Below, piece after piece: positions 15,209 to 21,120 of a stretch of DNA of 23,041 nucleotides. The translations under genes were made by a program, and so were the position numbers. The stretch is from positions 1 through 23,041 of the forward strand of contig JAEDIN010000020.1 in the NCBI GenBank assembly GCA_016292445.1, given 5' to 3'. The stretch is from Oscillospiraceae bacterium. Its GTDB lineage: Bacteria; Bacillota; Clostridia; Oscillospirales; Oscillospiraceae. The notes beneath the pieces were generated by a model. It searched no databases. It worked only from the letters and a program-made list of their open reading frames with translations, and was not told the DNA's origin. How positions within the stretch are numbered: position 1 is the first letter of the stretch; every line of letters begins with the position of its first letter.

Positions 15209-16003
15209 TCAGGAGAGCAGTATTTGGTCGGATTCTATCTGTGTGCCTGCGATCTGTGCAAACTTGTCCATGAGTTCGTGCTTTGTGAGCTTATTCTTTT
15301 CCTCACCCTCAACATCGAGAATTATTCGACCCTCGTGCATCATAATAAGGCGAGTGCCGTGCTGGATAGCATCCTTCATGTTGTGGGTTATCATCATCGC
15401 GGTCAGGTTGTTTTCTCGGACTATCCTGTCGGAAAGCTCAAGAACCTTTGCCGCCGTAGCAGGGTCAAGTGCCGCAGTGTGTTCGTCGAGCAAAAGCAGC
15501 TTGGGCTTTTGCAGCGACGCCATGAGCAGCGTCAATGCCTGACGCTGACCGCCCGAGAGCAGACCGACCTTTGCCGTTAGCCTGTCTTCAAGACCGAGAC
15601 CGAGGGTCTTGAGCATCTCGCGGTACTGCTCACGCTCGGCATTCGTTACACCCCAGCGCAGACCGCGGTGCTTACCGCGCCGCATTGCAAGAGCGAGGTT
15701 TTCCTCGAGCTGCATGATGGGCGCGGTACCCATCATGGGGTCTTGGAACACTCTGCCGATGTAGGCAGCTCTTTTATGCTCGGGCTGACCTGTGACATCG
15801 ACTCCGTCAATGATTATCGAGCCCGAGTCAACGGGCCAGACCCCTGCGACTGCGTTCATCAGCGTGCTTTTGCCTGCACCGTTGCCGCCGATGACGGTGA
15901 CGAAATCACCCGGCTTAAGATGAAGGCTCAAGTCTTGAAGGGCCTTTTTTTCGTTTATCGTACCTGCGTTGAAGGTTTTGCAGATAGACTTAAGTTCCAG
16001 CAT
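15209..16003 (-). CDS. ABC transporter ATP-binding protein (TrpZ-like)
   Basis: A 264-residue ATPase of an amino-acid importer. Walker A is GGNGAGKST (39-47), the signature LSGGQ at 149-153, Walker B LLLLDE (169-174) and the switch histidine H207 in MITH. The sequence around the signature (LLSGGQRQALTLLMA, then DEHTAALDP) is typical of the ATPase that pairs with ABC_sub_bind/BPD_transp_2 proteins, as in the streptococcal TrpXYZ system. The start is the ATG at 16003, with GGAGG on the minus strand at 16014-16010; the frame extends further upstream inside the permease gene but without a ribosome site. It overlaps the permease 3' end by 14 bp and is the last gene before the bidirectional terminator. 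Expression depends on the attenuator about 2 kb upstream. Confidence 0.92.
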   Translation of the reverse strand: MLELKSICKTFNAGTINEKKALQDLSLHLKPGDFVTVIGGNGAGKSTLMNAVAGVWPVDSGSIIIDGVDVTGQPEHKRAAYIGRVFQDPMMGTAPIMQLEENLALAMRRGKHRGLRWGVTNAEREQYREMLKTLGLGLEDRLTAKVGLLSGGQRQALTLLMASLQKPKLLLLDEHTAALDPATAAKVLELSDRIVRENNLTAMMITHNMKDAIQHGTRLIMMHEGRIILDVEGEEKNKLTKHELMDKFAQIAGTQIESDQILLS

Positions 16004-16958
16004 GATTTGCCTCCTTTTTGCTTTGCTTTTCGGCAAGCTTAAACGAGCTTTTAGACTGCGAACGGATGTACGGCACGGCGAGGAACGCAGCAACTATGAC
16101 GGCGGTAAACAGCTTTAGGTCATTCGGGTCGAGCTTGAGCCAAAGGATAACGACCATGACGAGGTAGTATACTACACCGCCCAAGGCGACAAATGCAAGG
16201 CGTACATAGAATTCGCTGCCCTTGCGGAAGAACGCATCGCACAGCACCTCACCGATAATAACCGCGGCAAGACCGATAACGATAGCGCCGCGGCCCATGT
16301 TGATATCGGCAAAGCCTTGGTACTGTGCCATAAGACCGCCGGAAAGCGCGACCGCACCGTTTGAAAGCGAAAGACCAATCAGCTTCATATTGTTGATGTT
16401 GATGCCCTGCGCACGGCTCATTGCCGGGTTAGAGCCCGTCGCACGAATTGCAGAGCCCTGCTCGGTGCCGAAGTACCAGTACAGCGCGGCGATTATCAGC
16501 GCAGCAAAAAGTGCCCCCTTGAGTATTGCGGAGGGGATGCTTCTCATGCTGATGAGAAGATTGTAAACATCGGGGTTTGCGGGCTTGTTCGCCGACATAC
16601 CCATTATTCGCAGGTTTACCGAGTACAGTGCAAACTGGGTGAGTATACCGGCAAGTATTGCCGGTATACCGAGCTTCGTATGAAGAAGCCCGGTACACAG
16701 ACCGGCAAGCATACCGGTGATAACAGCAGCTATAAGTGCGACATAGGCCGGATATCCTGCAATAATAAGCATGACCGTGACGGCACCGCCCGTTGCAAAT
16801 GAGCCGTCTACCGTGAGGTCTGCGATATCGAGCAGACGGAAGGTTATGTACAGTCCGAGAGCCATAATGCCCCAGATGATACCCTGCGAAACACCTCCGG
16901 GCAATCGAGTTATTAAATTAGGCAGGCTCAATGACGCCAAATACAGAGCCGTGTTCAT
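15990..16958 (-). CDS. ABC transporter permease (BPD_transp_2 family, TrpY-like)
   Basis: A 322-residue integral membrane protein with about nine or ten helices. GIMALGLYITFRLLDIADLTVDGSF near the N-terminus is the typical opening of this permease family (related to LivH/M and RbsC types). The later segment GSNPAMSRAQGININNMKLIGL is the cytoplasmic coupling loop that contacts the ATPase. Only one permease gene is present, so the channel should be a homodimer. A GAGG ribosome site lies just upstream of the ATG at 16958. The gene sits between the lipoprotein and ATPase genes in the usual X-Y-Z order. The family is annotated as tryptophan/tyrosine or unspecified; the leader peptide upstream argues for tyrosine or phenylalanine here. 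Confidence 0.9.
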   Translation of the reverse strand: MNTALYLASLSLPNLITRLPGGVSQGIIWGIMALGLYITFRLLDIADLTVDGSFATGGAVTVMLIIAGYPAYVALIAAVITGMLAGLCTGLLHTKLGIPAILAGILTQFALYSVNLRIMGMSANKPANPDVYNLLISMRSIPSAILKGALFAALIIAALYWYFGTEQGSAIRATGSNPAMSRAQGININNMKLIGLSLSNGAVALSGGLMAQYQGFADINMGRGAIVIGLAAVIIGEVLCDAFFRKGSEFYVRLAFVALGGVVYYLVMVVILWLKLDPNDLKLFTAVIVAAFLAVPYIRSQSKSSFKLAEKQSKKEANHAGT

Positions 16959-16983
16959 AGCTTTACCTCACAAAATTGATTGC

Positions 16984-17943
16984 TTAATCGCTGATTGCGG
17001 TATAGTCGCCGGGGACGGTGATGTTGAGCTTGGAGGCGATGTCTGCGTTGTACTTCTTGACGGGCTCGGGGTAGTATTCAATGGGCATCTCGGAAATATC
17101 TGACTCGCCCTTGAGGATCTTGACTGCCATCTGACCGGTGGTGCGGCCGAGCTCGTAGTAGTCGATGGAGAGAGTTACAACTCCGCAGCCCTTGCAAATG
17201 CCTTCCTCACCTGCGACAATGGGAACACCGGCGGGCAGAGCGATGGCGTTTATAGCCTCGGTGCAGGAAGCGGCAGTGTTGTCGGTGGGGATGTAGAGAA
17301 CATCGTTTTCGTCACAAGCGGTAGTGGTAAAGGTGGAAACATCGTTGGAGTCGGTGAAGGTGTATTCCTTAACTGTCAGACCCTTCTTCTCGAGGCACTC
17401 ACGAACGACCTTTGCCTGATATTTGGAGTTAGCCTCGCCGGAGCAGTAGAGAATGCCGACATTCTTTGCATCGGGGAACAGCTCGCTTACCATGTCTGCC
17501 TGCTGATCAAGTGGAGCGAGGTCGGAGGTGCCGGAGATGTTGGTGCCGACGGTGCCGTTGAAGTTATCGATACTGAGTGCAACGCCGTATTCGGTGACGG
17601 CAGTGCCGAGAACGGGAATAGAGTCGGTTGCGGAAGCCGCTGCCTGAAGAGCGGGGGTGGCGTTTGCGAGAATGAGGTCAACGCCGCTGGAAACGAAGCC
17701 GTTGCAAATGGTTGCGCAGGTGGGAATGTCGTTGGAGGCATTGCCCTCTTCGAAGGTGACCTTGTCGCCGAAGGCCTCGGTCAGCGCATCCTTGAAGCCC
17801 TGAGTTGCGGCGTCAAGTGCCGGGTGCTGAACGAGCTGGCAGATGCCGACGGTATAAGCTTCGGCATCGCCGCCTTCGCCGCCGCAGGCCGTGACTGCGC
17901 ACAGCATCATTACTGCCAGAAGTATTGCAATGATCTTTTTCAT
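16984..17943 (-). CDS. ABC transporter substrate-binding lipoprotein (ABC_sub_bind, TrpX-like)
   Basis: A 319-residue lipoprotein. A signal peptide with a hydrophobic core ends in the lipobox VTAC, so Cys20 is the lipid anchor, followed by a flexible GGEGGDAEA linker. The mature part has features of PF04392: GICQLVQHPALDAATQGFKD at the start, then GTSDLAPLDQQADMVSELFP followed by NVGILYCSGEANS, the hinge and ligand-contact region. TrpX-type relatives bind tryptophan or tyrosine. The start at 17943 has AGGAGG on the minus strand at 17957-17952. It is the first structural gene of the operon and its transcription passes through the leader peptide and terminator immediately upstream. Ligand specificity for tyrosine/phenylalanine is inferred from that leader, not from binding residues. 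Confidence 0.92.
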   Translation of the reverse strand: MKKIIAILLAVMMLCAVTACGGEGGDAEAYTVGICQLVQHPALDAATQGFKDALTEAFGDKVTFEEGNASNDIPTCATICNGFVSSGVDLILANATPALQAAASATDSIPVLGTAVTEYGVALSIDNFNGTVGTNISGTSDLAPLDQQADMVSELFPDAKNVGILYCSGEANSKYQAKVVRECLEKKGLTVKEYTFTDSNDVSTFTTTACDENDVLYIPTDNTAASCTEAINAIALPAGVPIVAGEEGICKGCGVVTLSIDYYELGRTTGQMAVKILKGESDISEMPIEYYPEPVKKYNADIASKLNITVPGDYTAISD

Positions 17944-17962
17944 TTTGGATTCCTCCTGAATT

Positions 17963-18001
17963 AATTAAAAATTAAAACCGTGCAGAACATTGTCTGCACG
18001 G
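17963..18001 (-). terminator. Attenuator terminator in the ABC operon leader
   Basis: On the minus strand, CCGTGCAGA (18001-17993) pairs perfectly with TCTGCACGG (17986-17978) around a CAATGT loop, followed at once by TTTTAATTTTTAATT. It lies downstream of the operon promoter and ends only 6 bases before the lipoprotein ribosome site, so it can only act to stop the operon's own transcript early. Confidence 0.88.
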
Positions 18002-18098
18002 CCCGTAAACAAAACAAACAGTCAACCCGTTTTTATGAGCAGCACAAACAACCATTACTCTTAGCGTAAAAGTAATAGCAGTAAAAGCTGTTCATAAA
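17990..18098 (-). promoter_or_regulatory. Alternative RNA helices of the attenuator (antiterminator and leader hairpins)
   Basis: Three pairings are possible on the minus-strand RNA. (a) Antiterminator: TTGTTTGTGC (18051-18042) with GTGCAGACAA (17999-17990), ten consecutive pairs of which three are G-U, destroying the terminator's 5' arm. (b) Leader hairpin: ATTACTTTT (18076-18068) with AAGAGTAAT (18062-18054), nine pairs with one G-U, whose 5' arm is exactly codons 14-17 of the leader peptide. (c) Outer helix: TTTATGAACAGC (18098-18087) with GCTGCTCATAAA (18043-18032), 11 of 12 pairs, which overlaps the antiterminator strand. Helices b and c would form when no ribosome stalls; stalling on the Tyr/Phe codons would leave the antiterminator strand free. 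Confidence 0.7.
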
Positions 18099-18116
18099 GA
18101 ATCGGTTGAACTTCAT
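18033..18116 (-). CDS. Phe/Tyr-rich leader peptide of the ABC transporter operon
   Basis: A 27-codon open frame, too short for standard gene finding. It opens MKFNRFFMNS and residues 11-17 read FYCYYFY; in all there are 5 Phe and 4 Tyr codons, and no Trp. The end is cysteine-rich (GCLCCS) before TAA. AGGAGG lies at 18131-18126 on the minus strand, 9 bases before the ATG at 18116. It sits about 22 bases after the predicted transcription start and is followed by an intrinsic terminator and then the substrate-binding gene. Its expected role is as a sensor: a ribosome short of charged tRNA-Tyr or tRNA-Phe would stall over codons 11-17 and change the RNA fold. The peptide itself probably has no function. 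An overlapping ATG-TAA at 18121-18116 is too close to the ribosome site to matter. Confidence 0.85.
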   Translation of the reverse strand: MKFNRFFMNSFYCYYFYAKSNGCLCCS

Positions 18117-18145
18117 TACATCGTTCCTCCTGTCGGAATGAGGTC

Positions 18146-18174
18146 ACTTTACTACTTTTAAGGGCGAAAGTCAA
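18146..18174 (-). promoter_or_regulatory. Promoter of the leader peptide-ABC transporter operon
   Basis: On the minus strand TTGACT (18174-18169), a 17-bp spacer and TAAAGT (18151-18146). Transcription should start near 18139, giving a leader of about 195 nt before the lipoprotein start codon, the right size for peptide-mediated attenuation. Confidence 0.75.
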
Positions 18175-18240
18175 TAGCAAATATAAACTTTTTTATTTCC
18201 GTTTAAATCACTAAAGTGAAGCGGGATTTTTAATATATTC

Positions 18241-18269
18241 TTGCAGCAGCTTGCACAGTACTGTATAAT
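18241..18269 (+). promoter_or_regulatory. Promoter of the PLP decarboxylase gene
   Basis: TTGCAG (18241-18246), a 17-bp spacer and TATAAT (18264-18269). It is divergent from the ABC operon promoter, with about 65 bp between the two -35 elements. Nothing else recognisable lies in that gap, which is AT-rich. Confidence 0.78.
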
Positions 18270-18303
18270 GAAAAACAATCAAACAGAAATGGAAGTGATA
18301 AAT

Positions 18304-19527
18304 ATGAGCTTTGATCGCAGCGCGGTTATGAATCTTGCAGAGAAATACGAGAGTTTTTATCTTTATGAAGAAAGCGGTATTCTTGAGAGCATAGAGCAGC
18401 TTCGCAGGAACTTTGAGGGAGTGCGCTTTTTGTACTCGGCAAAGGCAAATCCGCATCCGGGCGTTATAAAATGTATACTTTCCGAGGGGATAGGCGTTGA
18501 CGCGGCCTCTCTGCGCGAGGTCATGATGGGCAGAGAAAACGGACTTGGAAAGCGCGACATTTACTATTCCGCACCCGGCAAGAATTTGCACGATATTGAC
18601 GCGGCGCTGGAGGAGTGCGTGATAATTGCCGACAGCGTTAACGAGGTCGTGCGCATACAGTCGCTTGCCGCAAGCCACGGCATAGTTGCCGAGATAGGCA
18701 TTCGCATAAACCCCAATTTCACTTTTGACGGTGATGTCGGCTTTGCCAACAAATTCGGCATAGATGAGGACACGGTTTTTAACTGCATTGACGAGTGGAG
18801 GTCGATGAAGAATATTAAAATCATCGGCATCCATGTCCATTCACGCAGTCAGGAGCTTGACGGGGCGCTGATAGCGGGCTACTACGCAAAGATGTTTGAG
18901 CTTTCCTGCCGCTTCCAAGAGGCACTGGGTACTGAGCTTGAGTTTGTCAACATGGGTTCGGGTATAGGCATCCCCTATGCCGAGAGCGATAAGCCCGTTG
19001 ACCTTGCTTTCCTCGGCGGCGAGATGACGAGGCTTATAAATCTATACCGCGGCAGGCTCAATAACACGCAGATATTAGTTGAGACGGGCCGATTTCTTGT
19101 CGGCAAGGCAGGCGTTTATGTAACTCATGTGCTCGATAAAAAGGTCTCGCACGGCAAGACCTTTGTGCTGCTTTCAAATACTCTCAACGGCTTTGCAAGA
19201 CCCTCGATAGCGCAGATGGTCGAGAGCTACACCGATGCAGAGAAGCCGGCAAACTCCGAGCCAATGTATACCGGCCGAGGCGCGTTCGGCTTCGTGCCGC
19301 TTGTTGATTCCGAAGAAACTCAGACCGTTACCGTCACAGGAAACCTCTGCACCGGCACGGATGTCATTGTAAAGGATATTACCCTGCCTGAGCTTGATTG
19401 CGGTGATGTGTTTGTAATAACCAACGCGGGCAGCTATGCGGCTGTGCTGTCACCGATGCAGTTTGCGTCCCTGACGCCTCCGGTACAGATATTTCTCAAA
19501 ACCGACGGCTCGACGGTTATAAGATGA
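18304..19527 (+). CDS. Fold-type III PLP-dependent decarboxylase (Orn/DAP/Arg decarboxylase family 2)
   Basis: A 407-residue alanine-racemase-fold decarboxylase. The PLP lysine is K47 in FLYSAKANPHP; HVHS (177-180) and GSGIGIPY supply phosphate and ring contacts, and ETGRFLVGKAG is the usual ExGR loop with Thr in place of Pro. The C-terminal active-site motif, normally CESGD in diaminopimelate decarboxylase, is CTGTD (C349 to D353), closer to what is seen in decarboxylases of carrier-bound or unusual amino acids. For this reason I do not call it lysA. Cys349 and Asp353 are kept, so decarboxylase activity is likely. ATG 18304 fits the promoter at 18264 and a GGAAGTGAT ribosome site; the longer frame from 18241 begins inside the promoter. 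It is transcribed alone and divergently from the aromatic amino-acid-type transporter, so a related substrate is possible but unproven. Confidence 0.82.
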   Translation: MSFDRSAVMNLAEKYESFYLYEESGILESIEQLRRNFEGVRFLYSAKANPHPGVIKCILSEGIGVDAASLREVMMGRENGLGKRDIYYSAPGKNLHDIDAALEECVIIADSVNEVVRIQSLAASHGIVAEIGIRINPNFTFDGDVGFANKFGIDEDTVFNCIDEWRSMKNIKIIGIHVHSRSQELDGALIAGYYAKMFELSCRFQEALGTELEFVNMGSGIGIPYAESDKPVDLAFLGGEMTRLINLYRGRLNNTQILVETGRFLVGKAGVYVTHVLDKKVSHGKTFVLLSNTLNGFARPSIAQMVESYTDAEKPANSEPMYTGRGAFGFVPLVDSEETQTVTVTGNLCTGTDVIVKDITLPELDCGDVFVITNAGSYAAVLSPMQFASLTPPVQIFLKTDGSTVIR

Positions 19528-19536
19528 ATGAAGCGC

Positions 19537-19573
19537 GGTCTTCCTCACCGATCAAGGCGGGGAAGACCTTTTT
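19537..19573 (+). terminator. Terminator of the PLP decarboxylase gene
   Basis: GGTCTTCC (19537-19544) pairs with GGAAGACC (19561-19568) and is followed by TTTTT (19569-19573). The loop is 16 bases long. Confidence 0.8.
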
Positions 19574-19665
19574 GCATCGAAAAGTTATTGATTATTCTAT
19601 GTTGTACGATAATATATTCCATTATGCGAAATTGCGCTCTCGCGCCTTTTTTGCTTGGAGAACAA

Positions 19666-19751
19666 ATGGAACTTTCAAAAAACTTAAGGAAAGAATTGAA
19701 GACGGTTCCTTCCGGGAGATGTGGCGCGAGGCAAAATGGATGTTTGTTTAT
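19666..19751 (+). pseudogene. Remnant of an ABC exporter N-terminus (frameshifted, truncated)
   Basis: An ATG at 19666 with GGAG 5 bases upstream opens MELSK, but the frame that then looks protein-like is one base off: it reads KLKERIEDGSF followed by REMWREAKWMFVY. The pattern WxExKWxxxY is common just before the first helix of Clostridial ABC exporters with fused membrane and ATPase domains. Adding one A to the A6 run at 19677-19682 joins the ATG to that frame. The transmembrane part never follows; similarity ends about 19751. As the sequence stands, the frame from 19666 instead runs to a TGA at 19780-19782 that overlaps the next ATG. I read this as decay after a deletion. The match is from memory and short, so the family call is tentative. 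Confidence 0.35.
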
Positions 19752-19778
19752 AACGACTTCTTTAGCGAGAATTTTTAT

Positions 19779-19994
19779 ATGAAAAAGCCGGTTTGCCTGC
19801 TTCTCGTTTTCGTTCTTGCTTTTGCAATGTCCGCCGGAGCTTTTGCGGAAAATGTCGTCAGTCCCGAGAAGGACAACACCAATGTCGATGTAGATGACGA
19901 GCCTTCATCCTCCCCCGGACCGGTGACAGCGGCACGGTTTGCTATGTCGTTGCCGCAATGCTTCTTGCGGTCGGAACTGTTGCACTTAGTTTGA
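19779..19994 (+). pseudogene. Small secreted/surface-anchored protein, frameshifted
   Basis: The ATG at 19779 opens a clear signal peptide (MKKPVCLLLVFVLAFAMSAG, cleavage after AFA), then an acidic Asn/Asp/Ser/Pro-rich mature part. After the C5 run at 19912-19916 the frame reads PGPVTAARF and ends at 19994. In the -1 frame the same DNA reads SSPRTGDSGTVCYVV and then a hydrophobic stretch (AAMLLAVGTVALSL), which is a TGD-type wall-sorting or membrane-anchor end. One missing C therefore explains the break. The shifted frame has no early stop and runs on into the antisense of galE, so the native 3' end seems lost too. No strong ribosome site is visible. A sequencing error or phase variation at the C tract cannot be excluded. 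Confidence 0.5.
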
Positions 19995-21020
19995 CAAGTC
20001 ACCTTCGTTACGGTAGCCGTTCGGGTTTTTCGTCTGCCAGTGCCAGCTGTCGCGGCACATATCCTCAAGGTCGAGGTCAGCCCTCCAGCCAAGAATTTTT
20101 TCGCTTTTCTCCGGAGAGCAGTAGCAAACGGCAAGATCGCCTGCGCGGCGGCCGACTATCTTGTACGGTACTTTTAGCTTGTTTGCCTTTTCAAAAGCGT
20201 GTACCATGTCCAGCACGCTGTAACCCGTGCCTGTGCCGAGATTAAACACGCTTTCGCCCTTGTGCTCTGCCATGTACGCGATTGCGGCGACATGACCGCG
20301 GGCAAGATCGACAACATGGATATAATCACGCACACCGGTACCGTCGGGGGTGTCGTAGTCATCGCCGAACACGCGTAGGTACTCAAACTTGCCAATGGCG
20401 GTCTGGGAGATGTACGGCATTAGGTTGTTGGGAATACCCTTGGGATCTTCACCGATAAGACCGCTCGGGTGCGCGCCGACGGGGTTAAAGTAGCGCAGCA
20501 GAATGACCGACCACTCGGGGTCGGTTTTTGCATAGTCGCGCAGTATCTGCTCGCACATATATTTTGTCCAACCGTAGGGGTTGGTGCAGTTACCTGTTTT
20601 TGAGGTTTCAAACAGCGGCATTTCGTTGTCGCCGGAGTAGACGGTTGCGGAGGAGGAGAAAACAATATTTTTAACTCCGTGCGCTCTCATCGCCTCGCAC
20701 AGCGTTATCGTCGAGCCGAGGTTGTTGTCGTAATACTCAAGCGGCATCTCGACCGACTCGCCGACCGCTTTAAGACCTGCAAAGTGAATGACGCAGTCGA
20801 TGCTGTGTTTTTCAAAAATTTCGTCGAGCTTTTTTCGGTCGCGCACATCAGCCTCATAAAAGGTAAGGGACTTTCCCGTTATCTGCTCGATGCGTCTGCC
20901 TGCCTCGGCACTGCTGTTTACAAGATTATCGACTATCACGACCTCCATGCCCTGCTGCAAAAGCTCAACGCAGGTGTGGCTGCCGATATAGCCCATTCCG
21001 CCGGTGACCAAAACAGTCAT
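19986..21020 (-). CDS. galE: UDP-glucose 4-epimerase
   Basis: A 344-residue extended short-chain dehydrogenase that interconverts UDP-glucose and UDP-galactose (possibly also the N-acetyl forms). NAD binds at GGMGYIG (7-13); catalytic S124 in SSSATVY, Y149 and K153 in NPYGWTK; VRDYIHVVDLA and FNLGTGTGYSV are GalE hallmarks. The start at 21020 is preceded by GGGAG at 21033-21029 on the minus strand. Most GalE proteins end shortly after NPNGY; this one has eight more residues (RNEGDLSN) read from DNA shared with the damaged gene on the other strand, so its 3' end may have been altered by the same deletion. There is no terminator between the convergent genes. No sugar-pathway neighbours are present; it probably serves polysaccharide precursor supply or galactose use. 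Confidence 0.94.
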   Translation of the reverse strand: MTVLVTGGMGYIGSHTCVELLQQGMEVVIVDNLVNSSAEAGRRIEQITGKSLTFYEADVRDRKKLDEIFEKHSIDCVIHFAGLKAVGESVEMPLEYYDNNLGSTITLCEAMRAHGVKNIVFSSSATVYSGDNEMPLFETSKTGNCTNPYGWTKYMCEQILRDYAKTDPEWSVILLRYFNPVGAHPSGLIGEDPKGIPNNLMPYISQTAIGKFEYLRVFGDDYDTPDGTGVRDYIHVVDLARGHVAAIAYMAEHKGESVFNLGTGTGYSVLDMVHAFEKANKLKVPYKIVGRRAGDLAVCYCSPEKSEKILGWRADLDLEDMCRDSWHWQTKNPNGYRNEGDLSN

Positions 21021-21085
21021 AAACAAAACTCCCATTTCAAGATGCGTCTATACTATACTAAATAAACGAAAAAGTAAAGCACGGC

Positions 21086-21113
21086 TTGACAGCGAAGAAA
21101 AACGAAATATAAT
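21086..21113 (+). promoter_or_regulatory. Promoter of queH-queT
   Basis: TTGACA (21086-21091), a 16-bp spacer and TATAAT (21108-21113). The expected start point is at about 21118-21121, so the queH ATG at 21121 would be at or next to the first nucleotide of the RNA. Confidence 0.75.
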
Positions 21114-21120
21114 GTGTGCT

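Noticed and set aside
15491..15513. Similarity of AGCAGCTTGGGCTTTT inside the ATPase gene to the nrd operon terminator at 7869-7884
   Set aside because: It is coding sequence around the Walker B region and lacks the second arm and T tract; chance match.
18116..18121. ATG-TAA start-stop unit on the minus strand just before the leader peptide
   Set aside because: The ATG is only 4 bases from AGGAGG and overlaps the better-spaced leader ATG; probably incidental.
17944..18180. Tyr T-box riboswitch before the ABC operon
   Set aside because: I looked for the conserved T-box antiterminator sequence (AGGGTGG...) and the stem I specifier loop on the minus strand and did not find them; the leader peptide explains the terminator better.
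18304..19527. Annotation as lysA (diaminopimelate decarboxylase)
   Set aside because: The CESGD motif is replaced by CTGTD and no lysine-pathway gene is nearby, so only the family-level call is supported.
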